Shown: positions 33,228-41,133 of the stretch, piece after piece
How the letters are laid out: the number at the start of each line of letters is the position of its first letter
Numbering within the stretch: the first letter of the stretch is position 1
The notes under the pieces: model-generated
Database searches by the model: none
The model's input: the letters and a program-made list of their open reading frames with translations, nothing else
What the model was told of the DNA's origin: nothing
DNA from: CAG-177 sp003514385
Lineage (GTDB): Bacteria; Bacillota; Clostridia; Oscillospirales; Acutalibacteraceae
Reading direction: 5' to 3'
Assembly: GCA_051920445.1 (NCBI GenBank)
Contig: JBPPLN010000003.1
Coordinates: 1-64,000 of the forward strand
DNA: 64,000 nucleotides
Position numbers and translations under genes: made by a program

Positions 33228-33256
33228 TTGAAAAATCCCGACGAAAGTAATATAAT
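33228..33256 (+). promoter_or_regulatory. promoter of histidine phosphatase gene
   Basis: TTGAAA (33228-33233) and TATAAT (33251-33256) with a 17-base spacer, 30 bases before the ATG. Confidence 0.78.
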
Positions 33257-33285
33257 TTTAAAAGACTCAACTGCGGAGGTATTAT

Positions 33286-34011
33286 ATGAAACTTCTCATT
33301 GTTCGCCACGGCGATCCGGACTATTCGATAGATTCCCTGACCCCCAAGGGCTGGCACGAGGCGGAGCTGCTCAAGGACAGGCTGACAAAGTTGGATGTCG
33401 CGGCGTTTTACTGCTCGCCGCTCGGCAGGGCGAAGGATACTTCAAAAGCGACGCTCAACGCGCTCGGCAGAACGGCGGAGATATTCGACTGGCTTCGCGA
33501 GTTCGACGGCTATGTCATAGACCCGGAGAGCGGGGAGCGCACCTATTCCTGGGACAGAACGCCTGCGTTTCTGAGCGAAAACGACGACTATTACGACAAG
33601 GACAAGTGGATATCCACCCCGTTTTACAGCAGCGGAGACGTGCCCGAAAAATACAAAACCGTCTGCGACGGCATAGACGGTTTGCTTGCGCGCCACGGCT
33701 ATGTCCACGACGGCAAGATATACAGAGTCGAGCGGGAGAACAGCGACACCGTGGTGCTCTTCTGCCATTTCGGCGTGGAGTGCGTTCTGCTCTCGCATAT
33801 TTTAAAGATATCGCCCGTTGTGCTCTGGCATAATTTCGTTGCACTGCCGACCTCGGTGACGACGCTGATAACCGAGGAGCGCGAGCAGGGGAAAGCTGTT
33901 TTCAGATGCAACGCATTCGGTGATATCTCGCACCTCTATGCAGGAGATGAACTCGCGTCGTTCCAGGCGCGCTTCTGCGAGACCTATTCGAATTTTGACG
34001 AGAGACACTGA
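33286..34011 (+). CDS. histidine phosphatase family protein
   Basis: A 241-residue phosphoglycerate-mutase-like phosphatase. The catalytic RHG is at residues 7-9 (LLIVRHGDPDY), TPKGWHEAELL follows, and the second catalytic His is in VLFCHFGVE. The insert between residues ~75 and 130 is Trp/Tyr/Asp-rich. The substrate is unknown; such proteins act on small phosphorylated metabolites or sugar phosphates. GGAGG is seven bases before the ATG. It is monocistronic, with its own promoter and a terminator after it. Confidence 0.92.
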   Translation: MKLLIVRHGDPDYSIDSLTPKGWHEAELLKDRLTKLDVAAFYCSPLGRAKDTSKATLNALGRTAEIFDWLREFDGYVIDPESGERTYSWDRTPAFLSENDDYYDKDKWISTPFYSSGDVPEKYKTVCDGIDGLLARHGYVHDGKIYRVERENSDTVVLFCHFGVECVLLSHILKISPVVLWHNFVALPTSVTTLITEEREQGKAVFRCNAFGDISHLYAGDELASFQARFCETYSNFDERH

Positions 34012-34024
34012 AAAATAAAAAATT

Positions 34025-34066
34025 ACAGCACCGTTTCAATTTTCAGAAACGGTGCTGTCTTTTGTT
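34025..34066. terminator. bidirectional terminator
   Basis: A perfect 13-bp stem (acagcaccgtttc / gaaacggtgctgt) followed by cttttgtttt on the + strand and by taatttttta on the minus strand. It serves both the phosphatase gene and the converging HypA operon. Confidence 0.88.
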
Positions 34067-34077
34067 TTACCGCGCGG

Positions 34078-34431
34078 TTATTTTTTGTCAACAACCGCAA
34101 TGTCCTTGATGCGCAGCTCGTTGCCTGTCACGAGATAGGTGTTGTCGCTGCCGCAGTGCGGGCATTTTTTTGCGTATTCCGTGGTCTTGTAGGTCTTTTT
34201 GCAGTCTTTGCAGTAGGAGACGCCCTCGAGAATAATCATTTCAAGCTCGGTGTCCTGCATATATTCCGTCTTTTTCTTCGCCCACTCGAAGCAGTCCGAA
34301 AAATACGACGGAACTATCGACGACACTTCGCCGACCTCAAGCGTGAGGCGGGTCACCTTGCTGACATTATTTTCCTTGGCGAGCTCCTCCACCTGATCTA
34401 TAACATGGAGAACTATGCCTAATTCATGCAT
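34078..34431 (-). CDS. hypA: HypA-like nickel/zinc metallochaperone
   Basis: A 117-residue HypA homologue. The N terminus is MHELG with the nickel-binding His2; two CxxC pairs (Cys74/77, Cys90/93 in YCKDCKKT and KCPHCGSD) form the zinc site. HypA normally loads nickel into [NiFe] hydrogenases with HypB. Here it is alone, four bases after the giant Fe-S flavoprotein gene and third in its operon, with no nickel enzyme in view. It may have been recruited to supply metal to that complex. Length is typical. Confidence 0.9.
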   Translation of the reverse strand: MHELGIVLHVIDQVEELAKENNVSKVTRLTLEVGEVSSIVPSYFSDCFEWAKKKTEYMQDTELEMIILEGVSYCKDCKKTYKTTEYAKKCPHCGSDNTYLVTGNELRIKDIAVVDKK

Positions 34432-34435
34432 GAAA

Positions 34436-37294
34436 TCAATCCTTGTTCTGCTGAGCCTGCTTATAGGCCTTGCGCTTTTTCGCCATCTCCTTCGCCTCGT
34501 CCGAGCCTAAGTGACCCAGAATCTTGAAGGCGCGCTTGACGGAATATTTCAGAAGTCCGCCGACCTTGTCCTCGGCAACGCACATCTTCGAGCATTCCGG
34601 ATGATCGCGCACGAGGTGAATAGCGTCAAATTCGCACTTCGTCGTGCAGAGGCCGCAGCCGATGCACTTGTTGTAGTCGACATACGATGCGCCGCATCCG
34701 AGGCAGCGCCCGGTCTCAATCTTGACCTGCTCTTCGGTCAGATCCAGATGCGCGTCCTTGAAGGACATCTTCGCGTCTATCGACTCGTCCATACCGGCCT
34801 CCTGACGGCCTGCCGTGTCATAGGACGGGAATTTGATATCGTCTTTGTTCAGCGGAGTAAAGCTGCGGCGGTCGCGTCCGATGGTCATGGAAGCGTCCGG
34901 GCGGGCGTGGCGGTGCAGGCTCTCTGCTGCCTCGTGACCGGCGGCAATAGCGTCGATAACAAAGCGCGGACCTGTGTAAACATCGCCGCCGACGAAGATA
35001 TCGGGATCCTCGGTCTGATAGGTGAACTTGTCTGCGACGGGATAGTTGCCGTGCCAGAAAGTGACCTTAGTGCCCTCAAGCAGGTTGCCCCACTCGATAG
35101 CCTGACCGATAGCGAAGACAATCTTGTCTGCTTTGACCTCGATAGTCTCGTTCTCGTCATATACGGGCGAGAAGCGCTTGGTCTCGGGGTCGATTGTGCG
35201 CACGCACTTCTTGAGCACGATGCCAGTGACCTTGCCGCTCTCGTCGACGAGGACTTCCTTGGGACCCCAGGAGGGATTGACCTTGATGTTCTCCTCTTCG
35301 GCTTCTGCGACTTCTTCGCGGCTCGCGGGCATCTCATCGCGCGACTCGAGGCAGAACATGCTGACCTCGGAAGCACCGAGACGATGAGCGTTTCTTGCGC
35401 AGTCGATAGCGACATTGCCGCCGCCAATAACAACTACGCTGCCGTCGAATGTATCCTCGCGGTGCTCGAAGCAGTGGCGCAGATACTCAACAGCGATATG
35501 TGTGCCGGGTGCGTCGTCGTTCTTGACTCCGGGGCGTCTGCCGCCCTGGCAGCCGATGGCGATATAGAACGCCTTGTAGCCCTGCTCCTTGAGCTGCGCT
35601 ATCGTGATATCCTTGCCGACCTCAACGCCGCACTTGATTTCGGCGCCGAGCTCTTTGATGATATCGATCTCTGCGGCGATAACATCCTTTTCAAGCTTAT
35701 AGCTGGGGATGCCGTAGGTGAGCATACCGCCGGGGATCGGGTTCTTTTCGAAAACGGTGGGCTTGTAACCCATCTGTGCGAGATAGTATGCCGCGCTCAG
35801 GCCGGCAGGACCGCCGCCGATGATGGCAATCTTCTCGTCGAACGCGCCGTGGGTCGACTGAACGGTCTTTTCGGGCACGAATCTGTCCTCAGCGTTGAGG
35901 TCGAGATCGGCGACGAACTTCTTGACCGCGTCTATCGAAACGGGAGCGTCAATCTTGCCGCGGGTGCACTCGGATTCGCATCTCTTGTTGCAGACGCGTC
36001 CGCAGACAGCCGGGAACGGGTTCTCGGTCTTTATCATCGCGAGAGCCTCGCGGTACTTGCCCTCGTGGGCGAGGCGCAGATAAGCCTGAACGGGCACGTG
36101 CGCGGGACATGCCGCCTTGCACGGAGCGGAGCCGCTGGCATATGTGTTGGACATACGCGCGGTGTCGCGGTAGTCCTCATCCCATGCATAGGGTCCCCAG
36201 ATGTTGTTATCCGGCAGGGGAGCATGAGGATATTTGACCTCGGAGCCGTCCTTGCGGCAGAGCTTCTGACCCATCTTGACAGCGCCCGCCGGGCAGGTCT
36301 CAACGCACTTGCCGCAGGCTACGCACTTCTCCTTCTCGACCTTTGCGGTGTAGGAGCTGCGCGAAAGATAGGGTGTATTGAACAGCAGAGAAGTACGCAG
36401 AGCGTTGCAGATCTTGACGTTGCAGTTGCAGATGTCGAAAATCTTGTTCTCGCCGTCGATGTTGGTTATCTGATGGACATAGCCGTTCTTCTCGGCAAGC
36501 TCGAGTATCTCGAGAGCGCGCTCTTTGGTTATGTAGTGCGCGCGTCCGGTCTCAACGGTGTAGTCTGCCATGTCGCCGAGCTGGATGCACCAATCGTCAA
36601 AATCGTCGGTGCAGCCGTCGCCGAGCACTGCGCGCGAAGCGCGGCAGGAGCAGATACCTGCGGAGATGTGACCCTCGTATTTCTTGAGCCAGTATGAGAT
36701 ATGCTCAAGGTCTATCGACTTGCTCTCGGCGTCGATAGCTTTCTCGACCGGGATGACATGCATTCCGATTCCGTCGCCTCCGGGCGGCACCATCTGAGTG
36801 ATGCCCGCGAGGGGGATGAAAGTCATGCGCTCGAAGAACGAGGCAACTGCGGGGTTCTTTGCGATCCTGTCGACCGAGGAGTTGAACAGCTCGGCGGAGC
36901 CGGGGACATAGAACGGCAGTCTGTAGCGCCTGATGCGCGGGCGATCCTTGAGCTCGTGAGTGTGGTCGTAGTTGTCGCCGTAGTCATACTCAAGGATGCC
37001 TATGTAAGACATCTCATCGAGTATCTTCTGCAGATCGATAGCTTCGTAGTCGCGGTTCATCTCGAGCAGCTGCTCAAAGGTGTAGTGCTGGCGGAGCTTC
37101 ATCTTGTTGGCGATATCGCACATCTCGGGAGTCAGGACTTCTCTGAGTCCCCAATACTCCGGGTCGTCGGATGTCACTCCGGAGATTTTATGTCCCATAG
37201 CATCGGTTATCTTTCTGCCGAGTTTGAGATAGCGTTCATCAGGGTTCTTGTCGCCCTGATATTTGCTGATTATTTTCTTATTCTGTTCCGGCAT
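34436..37294 (-). CDS. multi-[Fe-S] NAD(P)/FAD-dependent oxidoreductase, 952 residues
   Basis: Domain order: an N-terminal ~310-residue domain with a CxC...C...C set (Cys215, 217, 228, 236) and CNC...C (Cys289, 291, 296). A ferredoxin motif follows (Cys324, 327, 330, 334), then a GltD-like Fe-S entry (Cys392, 396, 431, 435, 439, 443). Next is an FAD Rossmann motif IIGGGPAGLSAAYYLA (~491), an NAD(P) motif VVIGGGNVAIDCARNA and a C-terminal ferredoxin segment CLGCGASYVDYNKCIGCGLC. No signal peptide or membrane helix. The GltD-like half should pass electrons between NAD(P)H and Fe-S clusters. It lies 16 bases after the PAI-like gene and 4 before hypA. I know no named enzyme with this whole layout. 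Confidence 0.9.
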   Translation of the reverse strand: MPEQNKKIISKYQGDKNPDERYLKLGRKITDAMGHKISGVTSDDPEYWGLREVLTPEMCDIANKMKLRQHYTFEQLLEMNRDYEAIDLQKILDEMSYIGILEYDYGDNYDHTHELKDRPRIRRYRLPFYVPGSAELFNSSVDRIAKNPAVASFFERMTFIPLAGITQMVPPGGDGIGMHVIPVEKAIDAESKSIDLEHISYWLKKYEGHISAGICSCRASRAVLGDGCTDDFDDWCIQLGDMADYTVETGRAHYITKERALEILELAEKNGYVHQITNIDGENKIFDICNCNVKICNALRTSLLFNTPYLSRSSYTAKVEKEKCVACGKCVETCPAGAVKMGQKLCRKDGSEVKYPHAPLPDNNIWGPYAWDEDYRDTARMSNTYASGSAPCKAACPAHVPVQAYLRLAHEGKYREALAMIKTENPFPAVCGRVCNKRCESECTRGKIDAPVSIDAVKKFVADLDLNAEDRFVPEKTVQSTHGAFDEKIAIIGGGPAGLSAAYYLAQMGYKPTVFEKNPIPGGMLTYGIPSYKLEKDVIAAEIDIIKELGAEIKCGVEVGKDITIAQLKEQGYKAFYIAIGCQGGRRPGVKNDDAPGTHIAVEYLRHCFEHREDTFDGSVVVIGGGNVAIDCARNAHRLGASEVSMFCLESRDEMPASREEVAEAEEENIKVNPSWGPKEVLVDESGKVTGIVLKKCVRTIDPETKRFSPVYDENETIEVKADKIVFAIGQAIEWGNLLEGTKVTFWHGNYPVADKFTYQTEDPDIFVGGDVYTGPRFVIDAIAAGHEAAESLHRHARPDASMTIGRDRRSFTPLNKDDIKFPSYDTAGRQEAGMDESIDAKMSFKDAHLDLTEEQVKIETGRCLGCGASYVDYNKCIGCGLCTTKCEFDAIHLVRDHPECSKMCVAEDKVGGLLKYSVKRAFKILGHLGSDEAKEMAKKRKAYKQAQQNKD

Positions 37295-37310
37295 GATTTT
37301 ACCTCTTCAA

Positions 37311-38687
37311 TTAAAAGAATCTTCTTGCAAGGTCGCGGCTGTATTCAACGGTTTCTTCCATGTCGCCGAATGCCATGACCTCGCCTGCATAGTAGGTGTT
37401 GTCCTTACCCTGCATAGCTTCGACCTTCTCATACCAGCCGTCGGCGTAATCCTTGCTGCCGACATGCGGGAAATAATACCAGTCGTCGATACGCTCGATC
37501 TTGTCGACCTTCAGGCCGCACTTCTCCATGTCTGCAAGGGTAGTCGCTTTTGCGTCCTCAAACGGAACATCCTCCATACCCTCGTGGTTGCGCAGTGTGA
37601 ATGTAACGAGCGGCTGATCGGTGACGCCGTCGGACCAGCGATGATAGAACACCATAAGATGTCCGCGGGTCTCGTTGGTCATGTTCTCGAAGAAATAGTA
37701 GGAGATGTCAGGCGCGTTGCCCTCTTCGGGACGGACAGCCATGGTGAAATACTCCTTGTGGACTATCTTGGAGAACAACTCTTTCTCTTCCGGGCGGGGA
37801 TCGCCGTAGCCGAGGAACAGCTCGAGCGGGGTGCAGATGATGAGCTTGTCGAACTCTTCGGTCTTGCCGTTTACGGTGACATAGACCTTGTCGTTTTCAC
37901 GCTTGATGTTGGTGACTTCGGAGTTGAGCAGAGCGGGATGCTTCAGGTGGCTGTTGACGCCCTCCCAGATGCTCTGGGTGCCGTTGTACCAAGTCCACAG
38001 TTTGCCGGTGGAAAGGAACTGCTTGACGGTGAAGGCATCAAGATACTTGAGAACATAAGCCGCCGGGATCTCGTCGAAGTAGCCGTAGCCGAAGGAAGTG
38101 AACGGACCCTTCCAGACGAGCTCTGCGTCCTCGCAGTGGTTGAGCTTGAGGAACTCGGAGAAGGGCATCGAAAGATCCTTCAGGTTCGGGTTCTCGCCCT
38201 CGACGTGAGCAAGCTTCATCTCGGGAGACGGGCAGGGACCCTCATAACGACCCTCGGACACGCCTCTGTGACCGTTGACATCGTAGCCCTTGTACTTCGT
38301 CTCGAGGAGTTTCGAGAGCTTTCTCATCTTCATGATCTTCTTGAGCAGTGCGAGGGGAGAAGACTTCTGGGGCGTGCCGTCGACATTCATAAATCTTCTG
38401 CCCATGGGCGGTCCGTCGAGATGGGTCGTGCCGCCGAACTCTTCGCACTCGTGAACTGCGAAGTAAGTGTCGCAGCCCATGACCGCGCCCATTTCAATGG
38501 TGCGGTCTTCCCATTTGCCCTGTGCGTTCTTGACCTTCATCATGGGCGAGAATGCCTTACCGCCGACTTTGCCGGACTTCTCATAGATGACATAGTTGTC
38601 ATAGCCCTTTTTCTCCAGGTACATAGCCATGCTCGTGCCTGCGGGGCCGCCGCCGATGATGCAGATGCGCTGATTCTTGTTTTCCAT
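37311..38687 (-). CDS. FAD-dependent oxidoreductase resembling polyunsaturated fatty acid isomerase (PAI)
   Basis: A 458-residue amine-oxidase-fold flavoprotein. IIGGGPAGTSMAMYLEKKGY binds FAD; GGKAFSP follows. Middle and C-terminal stretches (TKYKGYDVNGH, PFTSFGYGYFDEIPAAYVLKYLD, KLWTWYNGTQS, WYYFPHVGSKDY, GWYEKVEAMQGKDNTYYAGE) closely parallel the Cutibacterium acnes linoleate isomerase PAI as I remember it. The residues that hold the fatty acid in PAI (Arg88, Phe168, Phe193) align with Arg97, Phe199 and Phe224 here. PAI turns linoleic acid into the trans-10,cis-12 conjugate without net redox. It is the first gene of a three-gene operon with its own promoter. Function is inferred from recalled homology. 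Confidence 0.85.
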   Translation of the reverse strand: MENKNQRICIIGGGPAGTSMAMYLEKKGYDNYVIYEKSGKVGGKAFSPMMKVKNAQGKWEDRTIEMGAVMGCDTYFAVHECEEFGGTTHLDGPPMGRRFMNVDGTPQKSSPLALLKKIMKMRKLSKLLETKYKGYDVNGHRGVSEGRYEGPCPSPEMKLAHVEGENPNLKDLSMPFSEFLKLNHCEDAELVWKGPFTSFGYGYFDEIPAAYVLKYLDAFTVKQFLSTGKLWTWYNGTQSIWEGVNSHLKHPALLNSEVTNIKRENDKVYVTVNGKTEEFDKLIICTPLELFLGYGDPRPEEKELFSKIVHKEYFTMAVRPEEGNAPDISYYFFENMTNETRGHLMVFYHRWSDGVTDQPLVTFTLRNHEGMEDVPFEDAKATTLADMEKCGLKVDKIERIDDWYYFPHVGSKDYADGWYEKVEAMQGKDNTYYAGEVMAFGDMEETVEYSRDLARRFF

Positions 38688-38786
38688 GGATAGATCTTCC
38701 TCTCCTTGATGGTTGGTGTAGCAATCTCCTTCCTTAAAACAAGTGGGAAATTTGCTGCATCGGGTGTCTTTTTTAACATCAATGTC

Positions 38787-38815
38787 ATTATATTACCTTG
38801 TTTTTTGTGAGTCAA
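38787..38815 (-). promoter_or_regulatory. promoter of the PAI-like operon
   Basis: On the minus strand TTGACT (38815-38810) and a perfect TATAAT (38792-38787) with a 17-base spacer, giving a ~100-base 5' leader before the ATG at 38687. Confidence 0.82.
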
Positions 38816-38917
38816 TAGCAAGAATGCACAAAAAAGTATTCTCTTATCGAATCGTGAACCGTCATTTTATAATTTTAACAATTGCTTCTTTTAAGTAATA
38901 ATAATGAGCCCCGATAG

Positions 38918-38946
38918 TTGAAAAATATTTACTTCGGTGGTAATAT
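38918..38946 (+). promoter_or_regulatory. promoter of the small gene at 38974
   Basis: TTGAAA (38918-38923) and TAATAT (38941-38946), 17 bases apart, 28 bases before the start. Confidence 0.5.
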
Positions 38947-38973
38947 ATAAATGAAAACTGCGGAGGCGATAAA

Positions 38974-39162
38974 ATGACAAATCAGGAAATAGCGCTGGAG
39001 ATAACGAAGATATTGAAGCCCGATATCGATCAATATACGCGTCATCATAACGACGGCGACAGGTTCGAGACAAGAAAGCGCGTCTATGCCGAGACTTATC
39101 TTTATTTTCTCAACAAATTCAACGAGAACGACAAAGCCGAAGGCAAAACAGAGGAAGAATAA
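38974..39162 (+). CDS. small acidic protein, unknown
   Basis: A 62-residue soluble protein, predicted helical, with charged ends (N-terminal EIALEITKILKPDID, C-terminal NENDKAEGKTEEE). GGAGG is eight bases before the ATG, a promoter lies upstream and a strong terminator follows, so it is a genuine single-gene unit. It resembles no family I recognise. Confidence 0.7.
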   Translation: MTNQEIALEITKILKPDIDQYTRHHNDGDRFETRKRVYAETYLYFLNKFNENDKAEGKTEEE

Positions 39163-39191
39163 AAAGCAGGGTGTTCATAAAACAGCTTCAA

Positions 39192-39221
39192 TCCCGGCAG
39201 GAATGTCTGCCGGGACTTTTT
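39192..39221 (+). terminator. intrinsic terminator
   Basis: A perfect nine-bp stem (tcccggcag / ctgccggga) with a six-base loop, followed by CTTTTT. Confidence 0.9.
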
Positions 39222-39532
39222 CTGCGTATATCGAAGCTGCATGATGCGATAAACGGAGCGGAAGATTGGATTTGACTATAACTTAAGCTATAGCAAGGTA
39301 AAAGCAAGCGACTTATCTAATTCTTATAATCGGGCTTTTAGTAGCCGCTCCGCAGTGTTCGATAAGCCGATTGATAGGAGCGAGGGAACGGCTTGCGAAG
39401 CAAGACGCACGAGCTCGCATTCGTTCAAGCTCCGGCGCGTTTGCGGGCGAATGTGCCGAGCAACTGATTGAGAGCCGCGAGCGATGTACTGCGGCGCGGC
39501 GTTGCGGGGGTCTCGGGGCGTAGCCCACAGAA

Positions 39533-39697
39533 AGGTAAGCACACATCGGTTTTGCGCAGCAAAACTGCTTGCACTTAAAAGTATTGGATTTTTGATGACA
39601 GGCAAGAAAAAGGCGCGCAGGAATGCGTCCGCATTTCAAGCGCTTTTTTCGCAGCATGGCGCAAAAAGACTTACTTTTAAGCGATGCTTGCTTGCCT
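39533..39697. repeat. imperfect long inverted repeat
   Basis: ggtaagcacacatcg...cttaaaagta (39533-39583) pairs in broken fashion with tacttttaagcgatgcttgc (39672 onward), the core being a perfect 10-bp arm. It could be a remnant of a small non-autonomous element or a folded RNA. Confidence 0.5.
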
Positions 39698-39728
39698 TTT
39701 TTTGGGCGCAGTTTGCTTTTCTTTTGCA

Positions 39729-39761
39729 GGCGTTTTCTTTTTTAAATAAAAAGAAAATGCC
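39729..39761. repeat. AT-rich hairpin
   Basis: ggcgttttcttttt pairs with aaaaagaaaatgcc (one G-T) around a five-base loop. It is terminator-like in shape, but no gene precedes it on either strand nearby. Confidence 0.55.
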
Positions 39762-39850
39762 GAAATGCGGGTAGTATATATCGTTTGACTATGGTGTGTA
39801 GCGAAGGTAGAAACCAATTAGCAACAATTCAGCCTTACTATAACTTTGTA

Positions 39851-40026
39851 TCGGCTTCGCCGATATCGGACAGCCGCAAGGGCTGTCCCTACGAAGTACG
39901 CGGTCTAGAATTTGTGCGGATTCTGAAAGGCGAACGAAGTTCACCCCTACGGTCTGCAAAACGGGCTTTTCCGAAGATTTCGTGCCGCTCACGCGGCAGC
40001 GGTGCGTTGAGTCGCCGCACCCTACA
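39851..40026. repeat. three palindromic units each ending in CCCTAC
   Basis: Unit a: ggacagcc / ggctgtcc (39868-39888) ending cctacg, preceded by the small hairpin tcggcttcgccga. Unit b: ggcgaac / gttcacc (39929-39945) ending ccctacgg. Unit c: ggtgcg / cgcacc (40001-40021) ending ccctac, preceded by gccgctcacgcggc. The shared tail after different stems suggests one extragenic palindromic repeat family. Confidence 0.7.
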
Positions 40027-40086
40027 AGCTACATATCAATAAAATTGTGCGGATTTCGCGACAAATCCCTGTTTGTCGAACCGATA

Positions 40087-40118
40087 AAAAGGAGCTGTCA
40101 TTTTTGACAGCTCCTTTT
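40087..40118 (-). terminator. intrinsic terminator of the arg operon
   Basis: A perfect 14-bp stem (aaaaggagctgtca / tgacagctcctttt) with a four-base loop. Read on the minus strand it ends in TTTTTATC, just after argF. Confidence 0.92.
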
Positions 40119-40135
40119 ACATTATATATATTATA

Positions 40136-41131
40136 TTATCTCTCGTCGGTCAGCGTTGCCGCCATGACAGCCTTTATCGTGTGCATGCGGTTCTCCGCCT
40201 CGGCGAAAACAACGGACTGTGCGCTCTCGAACACCTCGTCAGTGACCTCCATTGAGTCGCGCCCGAACTTTTCGCCCATCTCCTTGCCTATCGTCGTTTT
40301 CATGTCGTGATAAGAGGGCAGGCAGTGCATGAACACAGCGTTCGGCGATGCCTTTGCCATGAGCTTGGAGTTGACCTGATAGGGCGCGAGGTCGTTTATG
40401 CGCTCCTCCCAGACTTCAACAGGCTCGCCCATCGAGACCCACACGTCGGTGTATATTACATCGGCGTTTTTTACCGCCTCGTCGGGGCTTTCGCAGAATT
40501 TTATCTCAGCGCCGGTCTGCGCGGCAATCTCCATGCAGGTGTCAATAAGCGCCTTGTCGGGGAAATATTTCTTCGGCGCGCAGGCGGTGAAGTTCATGCC
40601 CATCTTCGCACAGCCGACCATAAGCGAATTGCCCATGTTGTATCTGGCGTCGCCCATGTAGACGAAGTTGATGCCTTTGAGGTGCCCGAACTGCTCTTTT
40701 ATCGTCAGAAAATCCGCGAGAATCTGCGTCGGGTGGAACTCGTTCGTCAGACCGTTCCAGACGGGGACGGTCGCATACTGCGCGAGCTCTTCGACTATCG
40801 ACTGGCCGAAGCCGCGGTATTCAATGCCGTCATATATGCCCGATAGCACGCGCGCCGTGTCGGCGATGCTCTCTTTTTTGCCTATCTGCGAGCCGGAGGG
40901 GTCGAGATAAGTCGTGCCCATGCCGAGGTCGCGCGCCGCGACTTCGAAGCTGCACCTTGTCCTCGTGCTCGTCTTTTCGAATATCAGCGCAACATTCTTG
41001 CCGTCGCATATTTTGTGCGGTATGCCCGCTTTTTTCTTCGCCTTGAGAGAGGCGGCGAAGTCGATAAGATATTCAATCTCTTCGGGAGTGAAATCCAAAA
41101 GCTTCAAAAAATCTCTGTCTTTGAATGTCAT
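40136..41131 (-). CDS. argF: ornithine carbamoyltransferase
   Basis: About 331 residues. It makes citrulline from ornithine and carbamoyl phosphate. Motifs: carbamoyl-phosphate loop STRTRCSFE, FHPTQILADF, ornithine loop VWVSMGEP and the catalytic HCLPSYHD. ATG 41131 is used (AGGAGG seven bases upstream); an in-frame TTG at 41137 overlaps the argD stop. It is the last gene of argC-J-B-D-F. Confidence 0.97.
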   Translation of the reverse strand: MTFKDRDFLKLLDFTPEEIEYLIDFAASLKAKKKAGIPHKICDGKNVALIFEKTSTRTRCSFEVAARDLGMGTTYLDPSGSQIGKKESIADTARVLSGIYDGIEYRGFGQSIVEELAQYATVPVWNGLTNEFHPTQILADFLTIKEQFGHLKGINFVYMGDARYNMGNSLMVGCAKMGMNFTACAPKKYFPDKALIDTCMEIAAQTGAEIKFCESPDEAVKNADVIYTDVWVSMGEPVEVWEERINDLAPYQVNSKLMAKASPNAVFMHCLPSYHDMKTTIGKEMGEKFGRDSMEVTDEVFESAQSVVFAEAENRMHTIKAVMAATLTDER

Positions 41132-41133
41132 GT

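Larger units (their letters stand above)
39230..40080. other. gene-free repeat-rich region
   Basis: About 850 bases with no believable coding frame; the short open frames on both strands lack ribosome binding sites and have skewed composition. It is made of inverted repeats listed separately. A loosely repeated word pair (tttgactat..tagc.aaggta) occurs near 39276 and near 39783, possibly marking the ends of a decayed insertion. Confidence 0.6.

Noticed and set aside
34511..36697. A 728-codon open frame antisense to the Fe-S flavoprotein gene
   Set aside because: Shadow frame of a GC-rich gene; Ala/Val/Leu/Asp-rich with no motifs, no ribosome binding site, and fully inside a well-supported gene.
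39313..39774. Short open frames on both strands in the repeat region
   Set aside because: Arg/Ala/Ser-skewed composition, overlapping each other on both strands, no ribosome binding sites; better explained as repeat DNA.
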